Assembly: GCA_030426085.1 (NCBI GenBank)
Contig: JAUHYW010000020.1
Location: 62,001 to 126,000 of the forward strand
Source of the DNA: a bacterium
GTDB taxonomy: Bacteria; Myxococcota_A; Bradymonadia; UBA7976; UBA1532
DNA: 64,000 nt
Direction: 5' to 3'
Positions 33,911 through 42,988 of the stretch are shown here, in pieces. The position numbers and the translations under genes are program-made. The notes under the pieces were generated by a model. That model saw only the letters and a list, made by a program, of their open reading frames with translations, ran no database searches and had not been told where the DNA came from. The first letter of the stretch is position 1. Every line of letters begins with the position of its first letter.

Positions 33911-36169
33911 ATGGGAACGAGGCTGATCGCGCTCGGATGTCTGGCGCTGGGGCTCTTCGGCTGCGTGCCATCGAGCGGCGGGGACGGCGGCAGCGGCGGC
34001 AGCCCGCCCGCCGGCGACGGGACGGTCGAGGGCGACGACGGCCCGCCCGCCGGGGACGCCACGCCGAGCGGGGACGCCGGGCCTGACGCCTGCGCGCCCG
34101 ACTGCGCCGACCGGTCATGCGGCGACGGGCAGTGCACTGGGGCCGAGACCTGCGCGAGCTGCCTCGCCGACTGCGGCTGCCCCGCCGACCGGATCTGCAC
34201 CGAAGCGGGCCTGTGCGAGCCCGAGGCGTGCCAGGGCGAGGGCTGCGGCGCCCCGCCCCGCATCCTGACCTTCAACGCCAACGTGCGCACGCTCACCGAG
34301 GGCGGCGAGGTGATCCTGTCGGCGGTGGTGACCGACCCCGACGGCATCGGCGACCTCATCGGGGGCGTGCTCGAAGACCCCGGCGGCGCCTCGTACGGGG
34401 CCTTCGCCACCGCCGGCGAAGAGGGGGCCTACGGCCTGACACTCTCGTGGGCCGCGCTGCACGCGGTGCGGCCGATCGAGTTCGACGGCGAGGCGACCCG
34501 ATCGCTGGTGGCGGCGTTCTTCGATCAGGCCGGCAACCGCACGACCCAGGTGCTCGAGCTGACCCTGCACTGCCGCGACGCCGGCGGCTCGGCGTGTGAC
34601 GGGGCCTGCGTCTCGCTCGACTCGGCCGCGCACTGCGGCGCCTGCCGGGCGGTGTGCGACGACGTCTGCGAGGACCGGACCTGCGTCTGCCCCGAGGGCC
34701 TGACCCGCTGCGGCGGCGCGTGCGTCGACACCGCCGTCGACCCGACCCACTGCGGGATCTGCGACATGGCCTGCCCCGGGGCCGAGGGCGGGGCCCCGAC
34801 CTGCGTCGACGGCCGCTGCGCCGACCCCTGCCCGGGGGCCATCGAGGCCTGCGGCGGGGTGTGCGTCGACGTCCGGGTCGAAGTCGAGCACTGCGGCGAC
34901 TGCGGGCAGGTCTGCCGGGCGCCCGAGAACGGGACCCCCGCCTGCCGGGCCAGCCGATGCGAGGTGGACTGCGACCCCGGGTCGCGGCTGTGCGACGCGG
35001 CGTGCGTGCCCTGCCCCGAAGGCGGCGTCGAGGGCACCGCCTGCGCCGACGATGCCTGCGTGGCGACCCGCTGCGCCGAGGGCTTCGAGCTGTGCGGCGG
35101 GGCCTGCGACCGCTGCCCCGCCGACGCCGTGCTGACGGTCGGCTGCGCCGACGACCGCTGCGTGGCCACCGCGTGCGCCCCGCGCCACCACCCCTGCGCC
35201 GAGGGCTGCTGCCCGTGGCGGACCGAGGTCATCGGCGAGGCCGGCACCCGCTTCGACATGGTCGTGCGCGCCGACGGGGTGCACGTCGTGGTCGGCGACC
35301 GGGCCGGCGCCCGCTACGGCCGGCAGGTCGACGGCGACTGGCGCTGGGAGCCGGTGCACGCGCTCGACGAGCGGGCCCAGAACAGCGTCGACGTCGCGCT
35401 CGCCTTCGGGCCCGACGGGCCGTACGTGGCCCTCACCGCGGTCTATCCCCCGCCGCCGGGCGGCCGGGCGGCCTCCGAACTGGTCCTCTTGCAGCGCGGG
35501 CCCGACGGCTGGGCCGAGGTCGATCGGGTGCGCGGCGGGCAGTCGACCGTCGACAACCCGGCGCTGGTCGCCGACGGCGACACGCTGTGGATCGCCTTCG
35601 AAGACGGCGTGCCCCATGTGGGTGACACCGCCGAGGATCTGGCCCTCGCCGAGCCGGTCGGCGAGAGCGCCGGCTGGAGCCCGCACCTCGCCGTCGACCG
35701 CGACGGCGAGGTGCACCTGGCGTACTGGATCGTGTTCCCCAGCGGGCTGGGCTACGCCCGCCGGGCGCCGGGCGGCGCGTTCGAGGAGGTCGACATCGAG
35801 GCCCCGCGCGGCGGCGGGCTGAGCCCGCGGGTCGCCATCGACGCCGACGGGCACCCGGCGGTGCTGCACCGCACCGACGACGAGGCCTTCGACATGTCCC
35901 GCTTCGACGGCAACGGCTGGCGGACCCGGGCGCCGTTCCCCGGCATGCGGGCCCAGATCGGCCACGACCTGATCCGCCACCCCGAGGGCGACCTCATGGG
36001 CTGCTTCGGCAGCCAGCTCGGGGTGTTCGTCTTCCGCGAGGACGGGCTCGAGTGGCAGCTCGACGAGGTGGCCAACGGCGCCGGGGTCTTCTGCAAGCTC
36101 GGGGTGGGCGCCGATCGGGCGCTGCATCTGATCTACCATGGGGATGACGGGCTGACCTACGCCCGCTGA
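33911..36169 (+). CDS. Cysteine-rich lipoprotein with C-terminal propeller-like domain
   Basis: 752 aa; GGGAGGT precedes ATG 33911. Lipobox LFGC near residue 18, Gly/Asp linker, then CGDGxCxGxExCxxC modules, an Ig-like beta region (~115-220), and several CGGxCVDxxxDxxHCGxCxxxC units (~230-440) of the kind abundant in myxobacterial surface proteins. Residues ~440-752 form repeats such as FGPDGPYVALTAVYP and HLAVDRDGEVHLAYWI, with WxF/W-type blades as in bacterial exo-sialidase-like or WD-like propellers. No catalytic residues recognised. It may share a promoter with the small protein 19 bp downstream. Confidence 0.78.
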   Translation: MGTRLIALGCLALGLFGCVPSSGGDGGSGGSPPAGDGTVEGDDGPPAGDATPSGDAGPDACAPDCADRSCGDGQCTGAETCASCLADCGCPADRICTEAGLCEPEACQGEGCGAPPRILTFNANVRTLTEGGEVILSAVVTDPDGIGDLIGGVLEDPGGASYGAFATAGEEGAYGLTLSWAALHAVRPIEFDGEATRSLVAAFFDQAGNRTTQVLELTLHCRDAGGSACDGACVSLDSAAHCGACRAVCDDVCEDRTCVCPEGLTRCGGACVDTAVDPTHCGICDMACPGAEGGAPTCVDGRCADPCPGAIEACGGVCVDVRVEVEHCGDCGQVCRAPENGTPACRASRCEVDCDPGSRLCDAACVPCPEGGVEGTACADDACVATRCAEGFELCGGACDRCPADAVLTVGCADDRCVATACAPRHHPCAEGCCPWRTEVIGEAGTRFDMVVRADGVHVVVGDRAGARYGRQVDGDWRWEPVHALDERAQNSVDVALAFGPDGPYVALTAVYPPPPGGRAASELVLLQRGPDGWAEVDRVRGGQSTVDNPALVADGDTLWIAFEDGVPHVGDTAEDLALAEPVGESAGWSPHLAVDRDGEVHLAYWIVFPSGLGYARRAPGGAFEEVDIEAPRGGGLSPRVAIDADGHPAVLHRTDDEAFDMSRFDGNGWRTRAPFPGMRAQIGHDLIRHPEGDLMGCFGSQLGVFVFREDGLEWQLDEVANGAGVFCKLGVGADRALHLIYHGDDGLTYAR

Positions 36170-36188
36170 GCCACGCCGGGGGAGCCAC

Positions 36189-36971
36189 ATGCCGTCGATC
36201 ACCGCCCTCACCGCCTGGATCGCGCTGCTCGCCCCGCCGACCGTGCCGCTCGGCGACCAGCCCGCCCTGATCGGGGTGATCACCGAGCAGGCCCCGCTGG
36301 GCTGCGAGGGCGACCTGAACGCGCCGAAGGAGGTCTGGGGGCCGCCGTACTACGAAGCGGGCTTCGTGCGCCTCGTGCCCGCTGGCGCCGACCCGGCGGA
36401 TCACGCCGGGCACCCGGTCGCCGTGCTGGGCGGGCCGCTGCCGGGCCCCGCGCCCGACCGCTCCCAGGGCTGCCAGCCGATGCAGATGCGCAGCGACTGG
36501 ATCTACAGCAAGAACGGCATGCGCGTCGCCCGCACCACGCCGCCGCACGTCGCGTTCCGGGCCGCCGCGATCCGCCGGTTGCAGGGCCTCGTCACCGCCG
36601 AGCACATCCGGGCGGCCCGGGTCCGGGGCGACGCCGAGCACATCGGGGACAGCGTCGCGATCACCGTGCGCAACGTCTTCGACCGGCCGCTGGAGGATCT
36701 GACGCTGAAGCTGCACCACGAGGGCTGCTACGGCAAGCCGGGGGCCACCGCGGCCACCGCCCGGCGGGCGCTGCTGAAGCCGGGCGAGACCTGGACCGCG
36801 ACCCTGCCGGCCTACGAGGCCCGGACCCGCAAGCCGCACCCCGCCCGGCGCGGCGAGTGGCACGCCGCCCGGGCGATCACGCTCGTCGGGGGCGGGGCGC
36901 GGACCGCCTTCGACCTCGAGCTGCCGCTGTCGGCGCTGGCGATCGAGGTCCCCTGCCCCGGCCGCCGCTGA
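36189..36971 (+). CDS. Conserved-looking hypothetical, probably exported
   Basis: 260 aa; GGGGGAG precedes the ATG, 19 bp after the lipoprotein stop. The N-terminus (ITALTAWIALLAPPTVPLG) looks like a signal peptide. Contains four Cys (GCEGD, QGCQ, HEGCYG, VPCPG) that may pair. A beta-rich part (DSVAITVRNVFDRPLEDLTLKL) resembles Ig-like folds used in interaction. I do not recognise a family. The acidic/basic balance and Cys pairing suggest a periplasmic or secreted protein. Confidence 0.6.
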   Translation: MPSITALTAWIALLAPPTVPLGDQPALIGVITEQAPLGCEGDLNAPKEVWGPPYYEAGFVRLVPAGADPADHAGHPVAVLGGPLPGPAPDRSQGCQPMQMRSDWIYSKNGMRVARTTPPHVAFRAAAIRRLQGLVTAEHIRAARVRGDAEHIGDSVAITVRNVFDRPLEDLTLKLHHEGCYGKPGATAATARRALLKPGETWTATLPAYEARTRKPHPARRGEWHAARAITLVGGGARTAFDLELPLSALAIEVPCPGRR

Positions 36972-37063
36972 GCCCGCCCGCGCCGGACCCCCGAGAATCG
37001 CGGCTCCCGATCACGGTTGTCGGCGTACACTGGCGCGGCGCACGCCGACACCGGAAGACGCCC

Positions 37064-38452
37064 ATGCACCGAACACTCGTGGCCCTGGCAGTGCTCGCCC
37101 TCACCGGCGGATGCGACGACGGCGGCGACGCCCGCCCCGACGCGGCACCCTCCCCGACCGCCGACGGGGCGATCGACGCCGCGCCCGACGCCGCGCCCGG
37201 AGCCGACGCCGCGCCCGAAGCCGACGCCGCGCCCGGAGCCGACGCCGCCGACCTCGACGCCGGCCCCGACACCCCCGACGCCGACCCCGACGCCGACCCC
37301 GACGCCGACCCCGGCGCCCCCGACGCCGGCGAGGGACGGGCCTGCCCCGGCCCGTTCGACGCCCTGCTGCCCGAGCGCGGCCTGTCCTACGGCCCCGCCC
37401 CCCGGCAGGTCTTCGACCTCTACCTGCCCGACGCCCCCGGCCCGCTGCCGGTCTTCGTCTGGATCCACGGCGGCGGCTGGCAGGGCGGCGACCAGAGCCG
37501 GGTGCCGCCCCAGGCGGTCGCCCTGACCGACCGGGGGCTGGCGGTCATGTCGATCACCTACCGCCTCAGCGACCACCCCTTCCCCACCCCGATCAGCGAC
37601 GTGCGGTCGGCCATCCGCTGGATCCACACCGAGGGCCCCGCCCGGGGCCTCGACCCCGCGCGCATCGCCGTCGGCGGATCGTCCGCCGGGGGCCACCTCG
37701 CGGCCATGCTCGGGGTCGCCGCCGAGGTCGACGCGCTCGACGTCGAGCCGGCCGATCCCGCGCCCCGGGTACACCTCGTGATCGACTTCTTCGGCCCGTC
37801 GAACCTGCTCGCGATGGACGGCGACGCCGAGGACAACGGCTGCCCCGCCGGCGCCCTGTGCCACGACTGCGCCGGCTCGCCCGAGGCCCGGCTCATCGAC
37901 TGCGAGGCCGAGCTGTCCACCTGCCCCGAGCCGGCGTTCCTCGCCAGCCCGGTGAGCCACGTCGACCCCGGCGACCCCCCGTTCGTCGTGCTGCACGGCG
38001 ACGCCGACTGCACCGTGCCCACCCCCCAGGGCCAGCGCATGCACGACGCGCTCGTCGGGGCCGGCGTCGAGTCGACCCTGCACATCGTGGCCGGCGCGGG
38101 GCACAACGTGCAGCAGGTCAGCGCCGGGGAGAGCTGGGGCCTCATCCACGACGCCCTCGACCGCCACATCCTCGACTGCGCGCGCGACCCGGCGCCCGCC
38201 CCCGACGGCGGCCTGCCCGACCCCGACGGCGGCGCGCCCGGCCCCCTGCCGCAGTGCCTCTACGACAGCTGCCCCGACGAGGCCGCCGCCTGCGCCGCCG
38301 ACCCCGGCTGCCTCGAGTTCGAAGAGTGCGCGCGGGGCTGCCTCGGTATGAACGGCTGCATCGCCGGCTGCAGCGAGGGCGTGCCCCGCGAGACGGTCGA
38401 CCGCCACCGGGCCATGTTCATGTGCGGCCGACCGGCGGGCTGCTACCGCTGA
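37064..38452 (+). CDS. Alpha/beta-hydrolase (esterase/lipase-type) lipoprotein
   Basis: 462 aa from ATG 37064. Lipobox LTGGC near residue 17, then a long DAAPDAAP/DADPDADP linker. Residues ~100-380 form an alpha/beta hydrolase of the BD-FAE/carboxylesterase group: oxyanion motif WIHGGGWQGGD, nucleophile elbow GGSSAGGHLA (Ser), Asp in HGDADCTVP and His in GAGHNVQQ, so the triad is complete. A C-terminal Cys-rich module (CPDEAAACAADPGCLEFEEC) follows. Probably hydrolyses esters in the periplasm or at the surface. It lies 92 bp after the small exported protein and 49 bp before the SMI1/HEAT gene, all in one direction. Confidence 0.9.
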   Translation: MHRTLVALAVLALTGGCDDGGDARPDAAPSPTADGAIDAAPDAAPGADAAPEADAAPGADAADLDAGPDTPDADPDADPDADPGAPDAGEGRACPGPFDALLPERGLSYGPAPRQVFDLYLPDAPGPLPVFVWIHGGGWQGGDQSRVPPQAVALTDRGLAVMSITYRLSDHPFPTPISDVRSAIRWIHTEGPARGLDPARIAVGGSSAGGHLAAMLGVAAEVDALDVEPADPAPRVHLVIDFFGPSNLLAMDGDAEDNGCPAGALCHDCAGSPEARLIDCEAELSTCPEPAFLASPVSHVDPGDPPFVVLHGDADCTVPTPQGQRMHDALVGAGVESTLHIVAGAGHNVQQVSAGESWGLIHDALDRHILDCARDPAPAPDGGLPDPDGGAPGPLPQCLYDSCPDEAAACAADPGCLEFEECARGCLGMNGCIAGCSEGVPRETVDRHRAMFMCGRPAGCYR

Positions 38453-38501
38453 TCGGGCGCTGCGCCTTGCGCTGCTCGACGCCCGAAAACAGAATGGCGC
38501 G

Positions 38502-40058
38502 ATGCAGGACACCCCGCTCGCCGACCGACTCGCCGACATCACCACCAAGCTGCGCCGGGCGCGGTTCCGACGCTGCGCCCCGTTCGGCGCGTCCCAGCAC
38601 GGCCTCGAGCTCGAACCGCCGCTGCCCGAAGACCGGGTCGCCGCGTTCGAGGCGGCCCACGGCGTCACCCTGCCCCCTGACTTCCGGGCCTTCCTGACGA
38701 CCGTCGGCGCCCGGGGCGCGGGCCCCTACTACGGGCTGCACGGCCTCGACCGGTGGGACGACTTCGTCGAGTGGATCAACGACGAGGCGCCGCCCGGCTG
38801 GCTCACCCGCCCCAGCCCGCTGAAGCCCGGCGCCAACCCCCTGCCCGACCAGCCCGGCGACGAGGACGACGAGGACGACGAGGACGCGCTGCCGCCCGAC
38901 GTGCTCGCCGCCTACCAGGGCACGATCGCGCTCGGCAGCCGGGGCTGCACCTACGCGACGCTGCTGGTGATCACCGGCCCGATGCGGGGGCGGGTGGTCT
39001 ACGTCTCGGCCGACGGCGACGAGCCGCCCTACGTCTGCCGCGACCCCGACTTCGTCGCCTGGTACACCCGCTGGCTCGACGAGATGCTCGAGGGCTACAC
39101 CGACAGCTGGTTCGGCTACGGCCCGGCCGGCGGAGAGGCCACGCTGCGGGCCATCATCGAGCGGACCGACGACGGCGAGCTGCGCCGGGAGGCGGCGGCC
39201 AACCTGCACAAGCTGCCGGCCCTGTCGGCCGATCTGTGGCCCGCGCTCGCCCCCCGGCTGCGCACGCCCGACCCGTCGCAAGCCACGCTCGTCTCCCTCT
39301 TCGCCAAGGCCCCGCCGACCTGGGCCGACGCCGTCGCATCCGCCCTCGACGCCGCCGATCCCGCGGTCCGCAGCGCCGCGTGCCGGGCGCTGATGGCGCT
39401 CGATCCCGAGGGCCGCGCCGAGACGATCTGGGCCCGGCTGCTGAGCGATCCGGCGCCCGCGGTGCGCCAGTCGGCGTTCCACGGGCTCTCCGAGGCCGGC
39501 GCGATCGACGACGCCCGCCTTCAGCGGCTGCTGCGGGACCCCGAGATGGGCCGGGTGCGGCACTCGGCCCTGCGCGCCATGAAGCCGACCGCGGCCCACA
39601 CCCCGCTGCTGGCCGAGCTGCTCGTCGACCCCGACTCGGGCATCTGCCGTCAGGCGGCGTACGCGCTGCGCGACATGGGGGCCGACGCCCTGACCGACGA
39701 GGTGCGGGCGACGGTGCACCGCAACACCGTCGCCCGGCTGCCCACCGCGACCGACGAGTACGCCCGCGCGGCCCTGGTCCGGTTGGCGGGCCAGACCGGC
39801 AACCGCGCCGCGGCCGACCTGCTGCTGGCCATGGCCGATGATCCGGCGCTGAACGACTTCGAGCACCTCGACGCGGTCCAGGCTCTCATCGCGATGGGCG
39901 AGCCGCGGGCGTCGTTCATCGCCCGCCGCATGCTGGGGGAGCACCGCACGCCGACCGCGCCGGGCATGGGCCACACCCGCACGATCGCCACGCTGGTGGC
40001 CGAGGCGCTGAAGGCGTCGCCGAGCGAGGTGCTGCGCGGGTTGAAGCGGCGGGGGTGA
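38502..40058 (+). CDS. SMI1/KNR4 (SUKH)-domain protein with HEAT repeats
   Basis: 518 aa, no signal peptide, cytosolic. Residues ~30-200 match the SMI1/KNR4 (SUKH) fold: LPEDRVAAFEAAHGVTLPPDFRAFLTTVG and a later VYVSADGDEPPYVC. An acidic run (DEDDEDDEDA) sits in a loop. Residues ~215-500 are HEAT/armadillo-type repeats (ADLWPALAPRLR, AVRQSAFHGLSEAG, GICRQAAYALRDMG). SUKH domains include toxin immunity proteins, but no toxin is adjacent, so a general protein-binding role is equally possible. Start at 38502 fits the fold; no strong ribosome site. Confidence 0.8.
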   Translation: MQDTPLADRLADITTKLRRARFRRCAPFGASQHGLELEPPLPEDRVAAFEAAHGVTLPPDFRAFLTTVGARGAGPYYGLHGLDRWDDFVEWINDEAPPGWLTRPSPLKPGANPLPDQPGDEDDEDDEDALPPDVLAAYQGTIALGSRGCTYATLLVITGPMRGRVVYVSADGDEPPYVCRDPDFVAWYTRWLDEMLEGYTDSWFGYGPAGGEATLRAIIERTDDGELRREAAANLHKLPALSADLWPALAPRLRTPDPSQATLVSLFAKAPPTWADAVASALDAADPAVRSAACRALMALDPEGRAETIWARLLSDPAPAVRQSAFHGLSEAGAIDDARLQRLLRDPEMGRVRHSALRAMKPTAAHTPLLAELLVDPDSGICRQAAYALRDMGADALTDEVRATVHRNTVARLPTATDEYARAALVRLAGQTGNRAAADLLLAMADDPALNDFEHLDAVQALIAMGEPRASFIARRMLGEHRTPTAPGMGHTRTIATLVAEALKASPSEVLRGLKRRG

Positions 40059-40220
40059 CCACCCCCCCGTCGACGACGTGAGCGATCGACCTCGCCGCAC
40101 GCGCCACCTGCCCTGCATCCCCCGACATCGACCCCCGCGTCACGCCGCCCTGCCCCCGCCGCCGAGGTCGACCTCGGCGACAGCCGGGCCCCCAGCCCGA
40201 TCCACGACATCGACCGCCGC

Positions 40221-41345
40221 TCACCCACCCCAGGCCGCCTCCACCGCGCGGGCGACAGCGCTCAGCTCGGCCGAGCGGATCTCGAGGTTGCAGATGACCG
40301 CCACGGCGAACCGATCTCCCGGGCGCCGGAGCAGATAAGCCGCCCCGCCGGTCGCCCCGCCTCCGTGCCCGACCCACGGGCGACCATCGGCGTCGGCTTC
40401 GACGCGCCACCCCAGCCCGTACCCGGTCGAGGTCCCATCGGGCAGGATCACCGGGGCGTAGGTGCCCAGGCGGGCGTCTTCGGCGGGGGTCAGCAGCGCC
40501 CCGGCGTCGAGCGCGATGGCGAAGCGGGCGAGGTCGGTCACCGAGGCCAGCACCCCGCCGCCGGGCAGCTTCCAGCTCGGGTCGACCGCCGGGGCCGGCA
40601 CGAAGCCGCCGTCGGGCCCCCGGCGGTACTGGCCGGCGCGGTCGAGCACCGTCAGGCCGGGGGCGGCCATGCGGGCGGTCGCCATGCCGGCCGGCGCGAA
40701 GACCTCCCGCCGGGCGGCCTCGGCGAAGCTCGAGCCGGTCACGGCGGGCACCAGCGCGGCGAGCAGGTTGTAGGCGTAGGTCGAGTAGAGGTAGCCGGCG
40801 CCCGGGGCGAAGGCCAGCGGCGCGTCGAGCACGCCGTAGATGCGGATGGCCGCGTCGACCGAGTCGAAGACCCGGGCGTTCTCCTTCTCGCCGGCCGCGT
40901 AGCGGTCGTGCCGGATCCCGGTGGTGTGGGTCAGGATCTGGCGGGCGGTGAGCGGCGCGATGTGCGGCGGCAGGCCGGCGACGTGGGCCCCGATGGGCCC
41001 GTCGAGGTCGAGCCGGCCCTGCGCGGCGAGGCGGGCGACGAGGGTGGCGGCGATGGGCTTGGAGATCGAGCCGACCCGGTAGACGGTCTGCGAGGTGGCC
41101 TCGGCCCCGGTCTCGACGACGGCGACGCCCCGCCCGCCGGCCCACACGACGCGGCCGTCGTCGACCACCGCGACGCTGAGGCCGGGCACGTCGAGGGCGG
41201 CGAAGCGCTCGGCGATGGCGGCCTCGGCCCGGTGGATGCGATCCGAGACGGGGGACGAGGTGACCCCGATGCTCGGCGCGGGGGCCGGGGGCGCGCCGCA
41301 GGCGAGCAGCGCGAGGGCGAGGGCGAGCGGGTGGATCCGGCGCAT
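40221..41345 (-). CDS. Serine hydrolase (beta-lactamase/class C-like) lipoprotein
   Basis: 374 aa from ATG 41345, preceded by GAGGTGACC; a GTG six bases upstream is possible. Lipobox LLAC near residue 16. Penicillin-binding/class C-like fold with S93xxK96 (SISK), YAYN for the YxN motif and HGGG near the C-terminus for the KTG-type strand. Family members include esterases, D-aminopeptidases and peptidases, so antibiotic hydrolysis should not be assumed. Periplasmic lipoprotein. It converges with the SMI1/HEAT gene and is divergent from the broken SUMF1-fold gene. Confidence 0.9.
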   Translation of the reverse strand: MRRIHPLALALALLACGAPPAPAPSIGVTSSPVSDRIHRAEAAIAERFAALDVPGLSVAVVDDGRVVWAGGRGVAVVETGAEATSQTVYRVGSISKPIAATLVARLAAQGRLDLDGPIGAHVAGLPPHIAPLTARQILTHTTGIRHDRYAAGEKENARVFDSVDAAIRIYGVLDAPLAFAPGAGYLYSTYAYNLLAALVPAVTGSSFAEAARREVFAPAGMATARMAAPGLTVLDRAGQYRRGPDGGFVPAPAVDPSWKLPGGGVLASVTDLARFAIALDAGALLTPAEDARLGTYAPVILPDGTSTGYGLGWRVEADADGRPWVGHGGGATGGAAYLLRRPGDRFAVAVICNLEIRSAELSAVARAVEAAWGG

Positions 41346-41603
41346 GGTCACCTCGACAGGGGGCGCCGAGGAGGGTGCGCCTCGGGCGCGGCGCTGTCGA
41401 GCGGGATCAGGCGCGCTCGGTCATCCAGTCGTCGCAGAGCAGGGTGTTCGGACTGACGTGAGCCGACCACGACCTGGAAGAGATGGGTGACGGCCCGCCC
41501 TGGCTGCGGGTATGCCATTCGGGCGCCTCTCCACCCACCGGGGCCGCTTGCCACGCGGGTGCGGCGGGCCGATACTCTTGACATACCGACCCGGAGTCCA
41601 CCG

Positions 41604-42952
41604 GTGACACACGCCCACCCGCCTCGGCACACATCCCACGCGCCCATCAGGTGGCTCCTTCTCACCGTTCCCGTGGTCCTCGCCGGATGCGTCGATCTGT
41701 TCGGGGTCCCTACCCGGCGTCCAGCGTCCGATGGCGGGCACCATCCCGACGGGTCGGCCGCCGAGCCGGGCGACGGGTCACCGATCGACACCGGCGCCTC
41801 GACTGACCGCAGCGTCGACCCAGACACGTCCGAGCCGGTCTGTGAGCCCGAACCGGAGGTGTGCGACGGGCAGGATCAGGACTGTGATGGGCGCGCGGAC
41901 GAAGGGCTCCCAGCCCCTCCGTGTGGTGACTTCGGCGTCTGCGCGACGGCGCGGGCCACATGCATGGGCGCGGCCGGCTGGCAGTGCGCCGACCTCGACG
42001 CGCTGCCGGGCTACGAGCCCGAAGAGATCCGATGCGATGGGATCGACGAGGACTGCGACGGCGCGGTCGACGAGCTGGCCCGGTGTTGCGCCGTGCGAGG
42101 CGCGAGCGAGGCGTGCGGCGGCGTCGGGATCTGCGTCGGGGATCGGTCTGCGCGCCCCCGGGTGAGTTCGACATGGTGGCCCCCGACCCCGGACACCCCG
42201 AGGGGCCGCAGCGTCGCGTTCGCATCACTCGAGCGATCCTGCTGCAAGAGACCGAGGTCACCCGCAGCGCGTGGCGCGCGCTGACCGAGGGAGACAGCTT
42301 CGCCGCCGACTGTCGCTTCGACGACGACGCCTGTCCGGCGGACAACCTCAACTTCTACGATGCGGCCTATTACGCCAACGTGCTGTCCGACGCGCACGCG
42401 CTCGAGCGATGCTACGACTTGCAGGGGTGCTCGGGCGCGGTCGGGGTGGATCTCGAGTGTGGCGCGGTCGGCTTCGGGGGCCTCGACTGCGAAGGCTACC
42501 GGCTCCCGACCGAGGCGGAGTGGGAGTACGCAGCCCGGGCGGGCAGTCGAGCGCGGTTCGCTCACGGGGATGACGTCTGCCGGCTCATCGAGTACGCCTG
42601 CTACCGCGACGAGTTGGACGACCTCGAAGCCGACTGCGAGCGGGCGGACCCACCGCGGGACGGCGCCACGGTCTGCGCCGTCGGCCTGCGCCGGGCCAAT
42701 GGCTGGGGCGCCTACGACATGCACGGCAGCCTGTGGGAGTGGACCAACGACGCCTATGCGCCCTACGCCGCAGCGCAAGCCGAGGATCCGGTCGTGCCGC
42801 CGGGCGCCGAGAACGTGCACCGCGGGGGGAGCTTCTCGAGCCCGAGCGCGCGGTCCACGGTCTACGCCCGGGGCGCCAATGGCTCATCGGGCCGGCGCAC
42901 CGACAACCTGGGCTTCCGGCTCGTCCGCACGGTGCCAACCGCCGGGGAGTAG
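41604..42952 (+). pseudogene. Frameshifted lipoprotein: MopE-like repeats plus SUMF1 fold
   Basis: GTG 41604 has GGAG 7 nt upstream and encodes a signal peptide with lipobox LAGC. Two DCDG-type repeats follow (VCDGQDQDCDGRADEG and RCDGIDEDCDGAVDEL). Near 42140-42160 the frame changes by one base: the first frame ends in nonsense after CVGDRS, while a -1 shifted frame continues as VCAPPGEFDMVAP and carries the complete SUMF1-fold domain (GYRLPTEAEWEYAARAG, ANGWGAYDMHGSLWEW, VHRGGSF) to the stop at 42952. The joined product would be about 449 aa. It resembles the DCDG/SUMF1 part of the 1485-aa lipoprotein. Either a real single-base deletion or an assembly error. The FGE catalytic cysteines are absent here too. 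Confidence 0.8.
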
Positions 42953-42988
42953 CCCGGTTGGCTGGTGGCCCGCGCTGGGGCCACGCTC

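Noticed and set aside
40221-41345. Beta-lactam resistance gene
   Set aside because: Only the general SxxK/YxN/HGG serine-hydrolase fold is seen; most such lipoproteins are esterases or peptidases.
41578-41583. TTGACA as a -35 box before the frameshifted lipoprotein gene
   Set aside because: No -10 box at a workable distance; the start codon lies only about 20 bp downstream.
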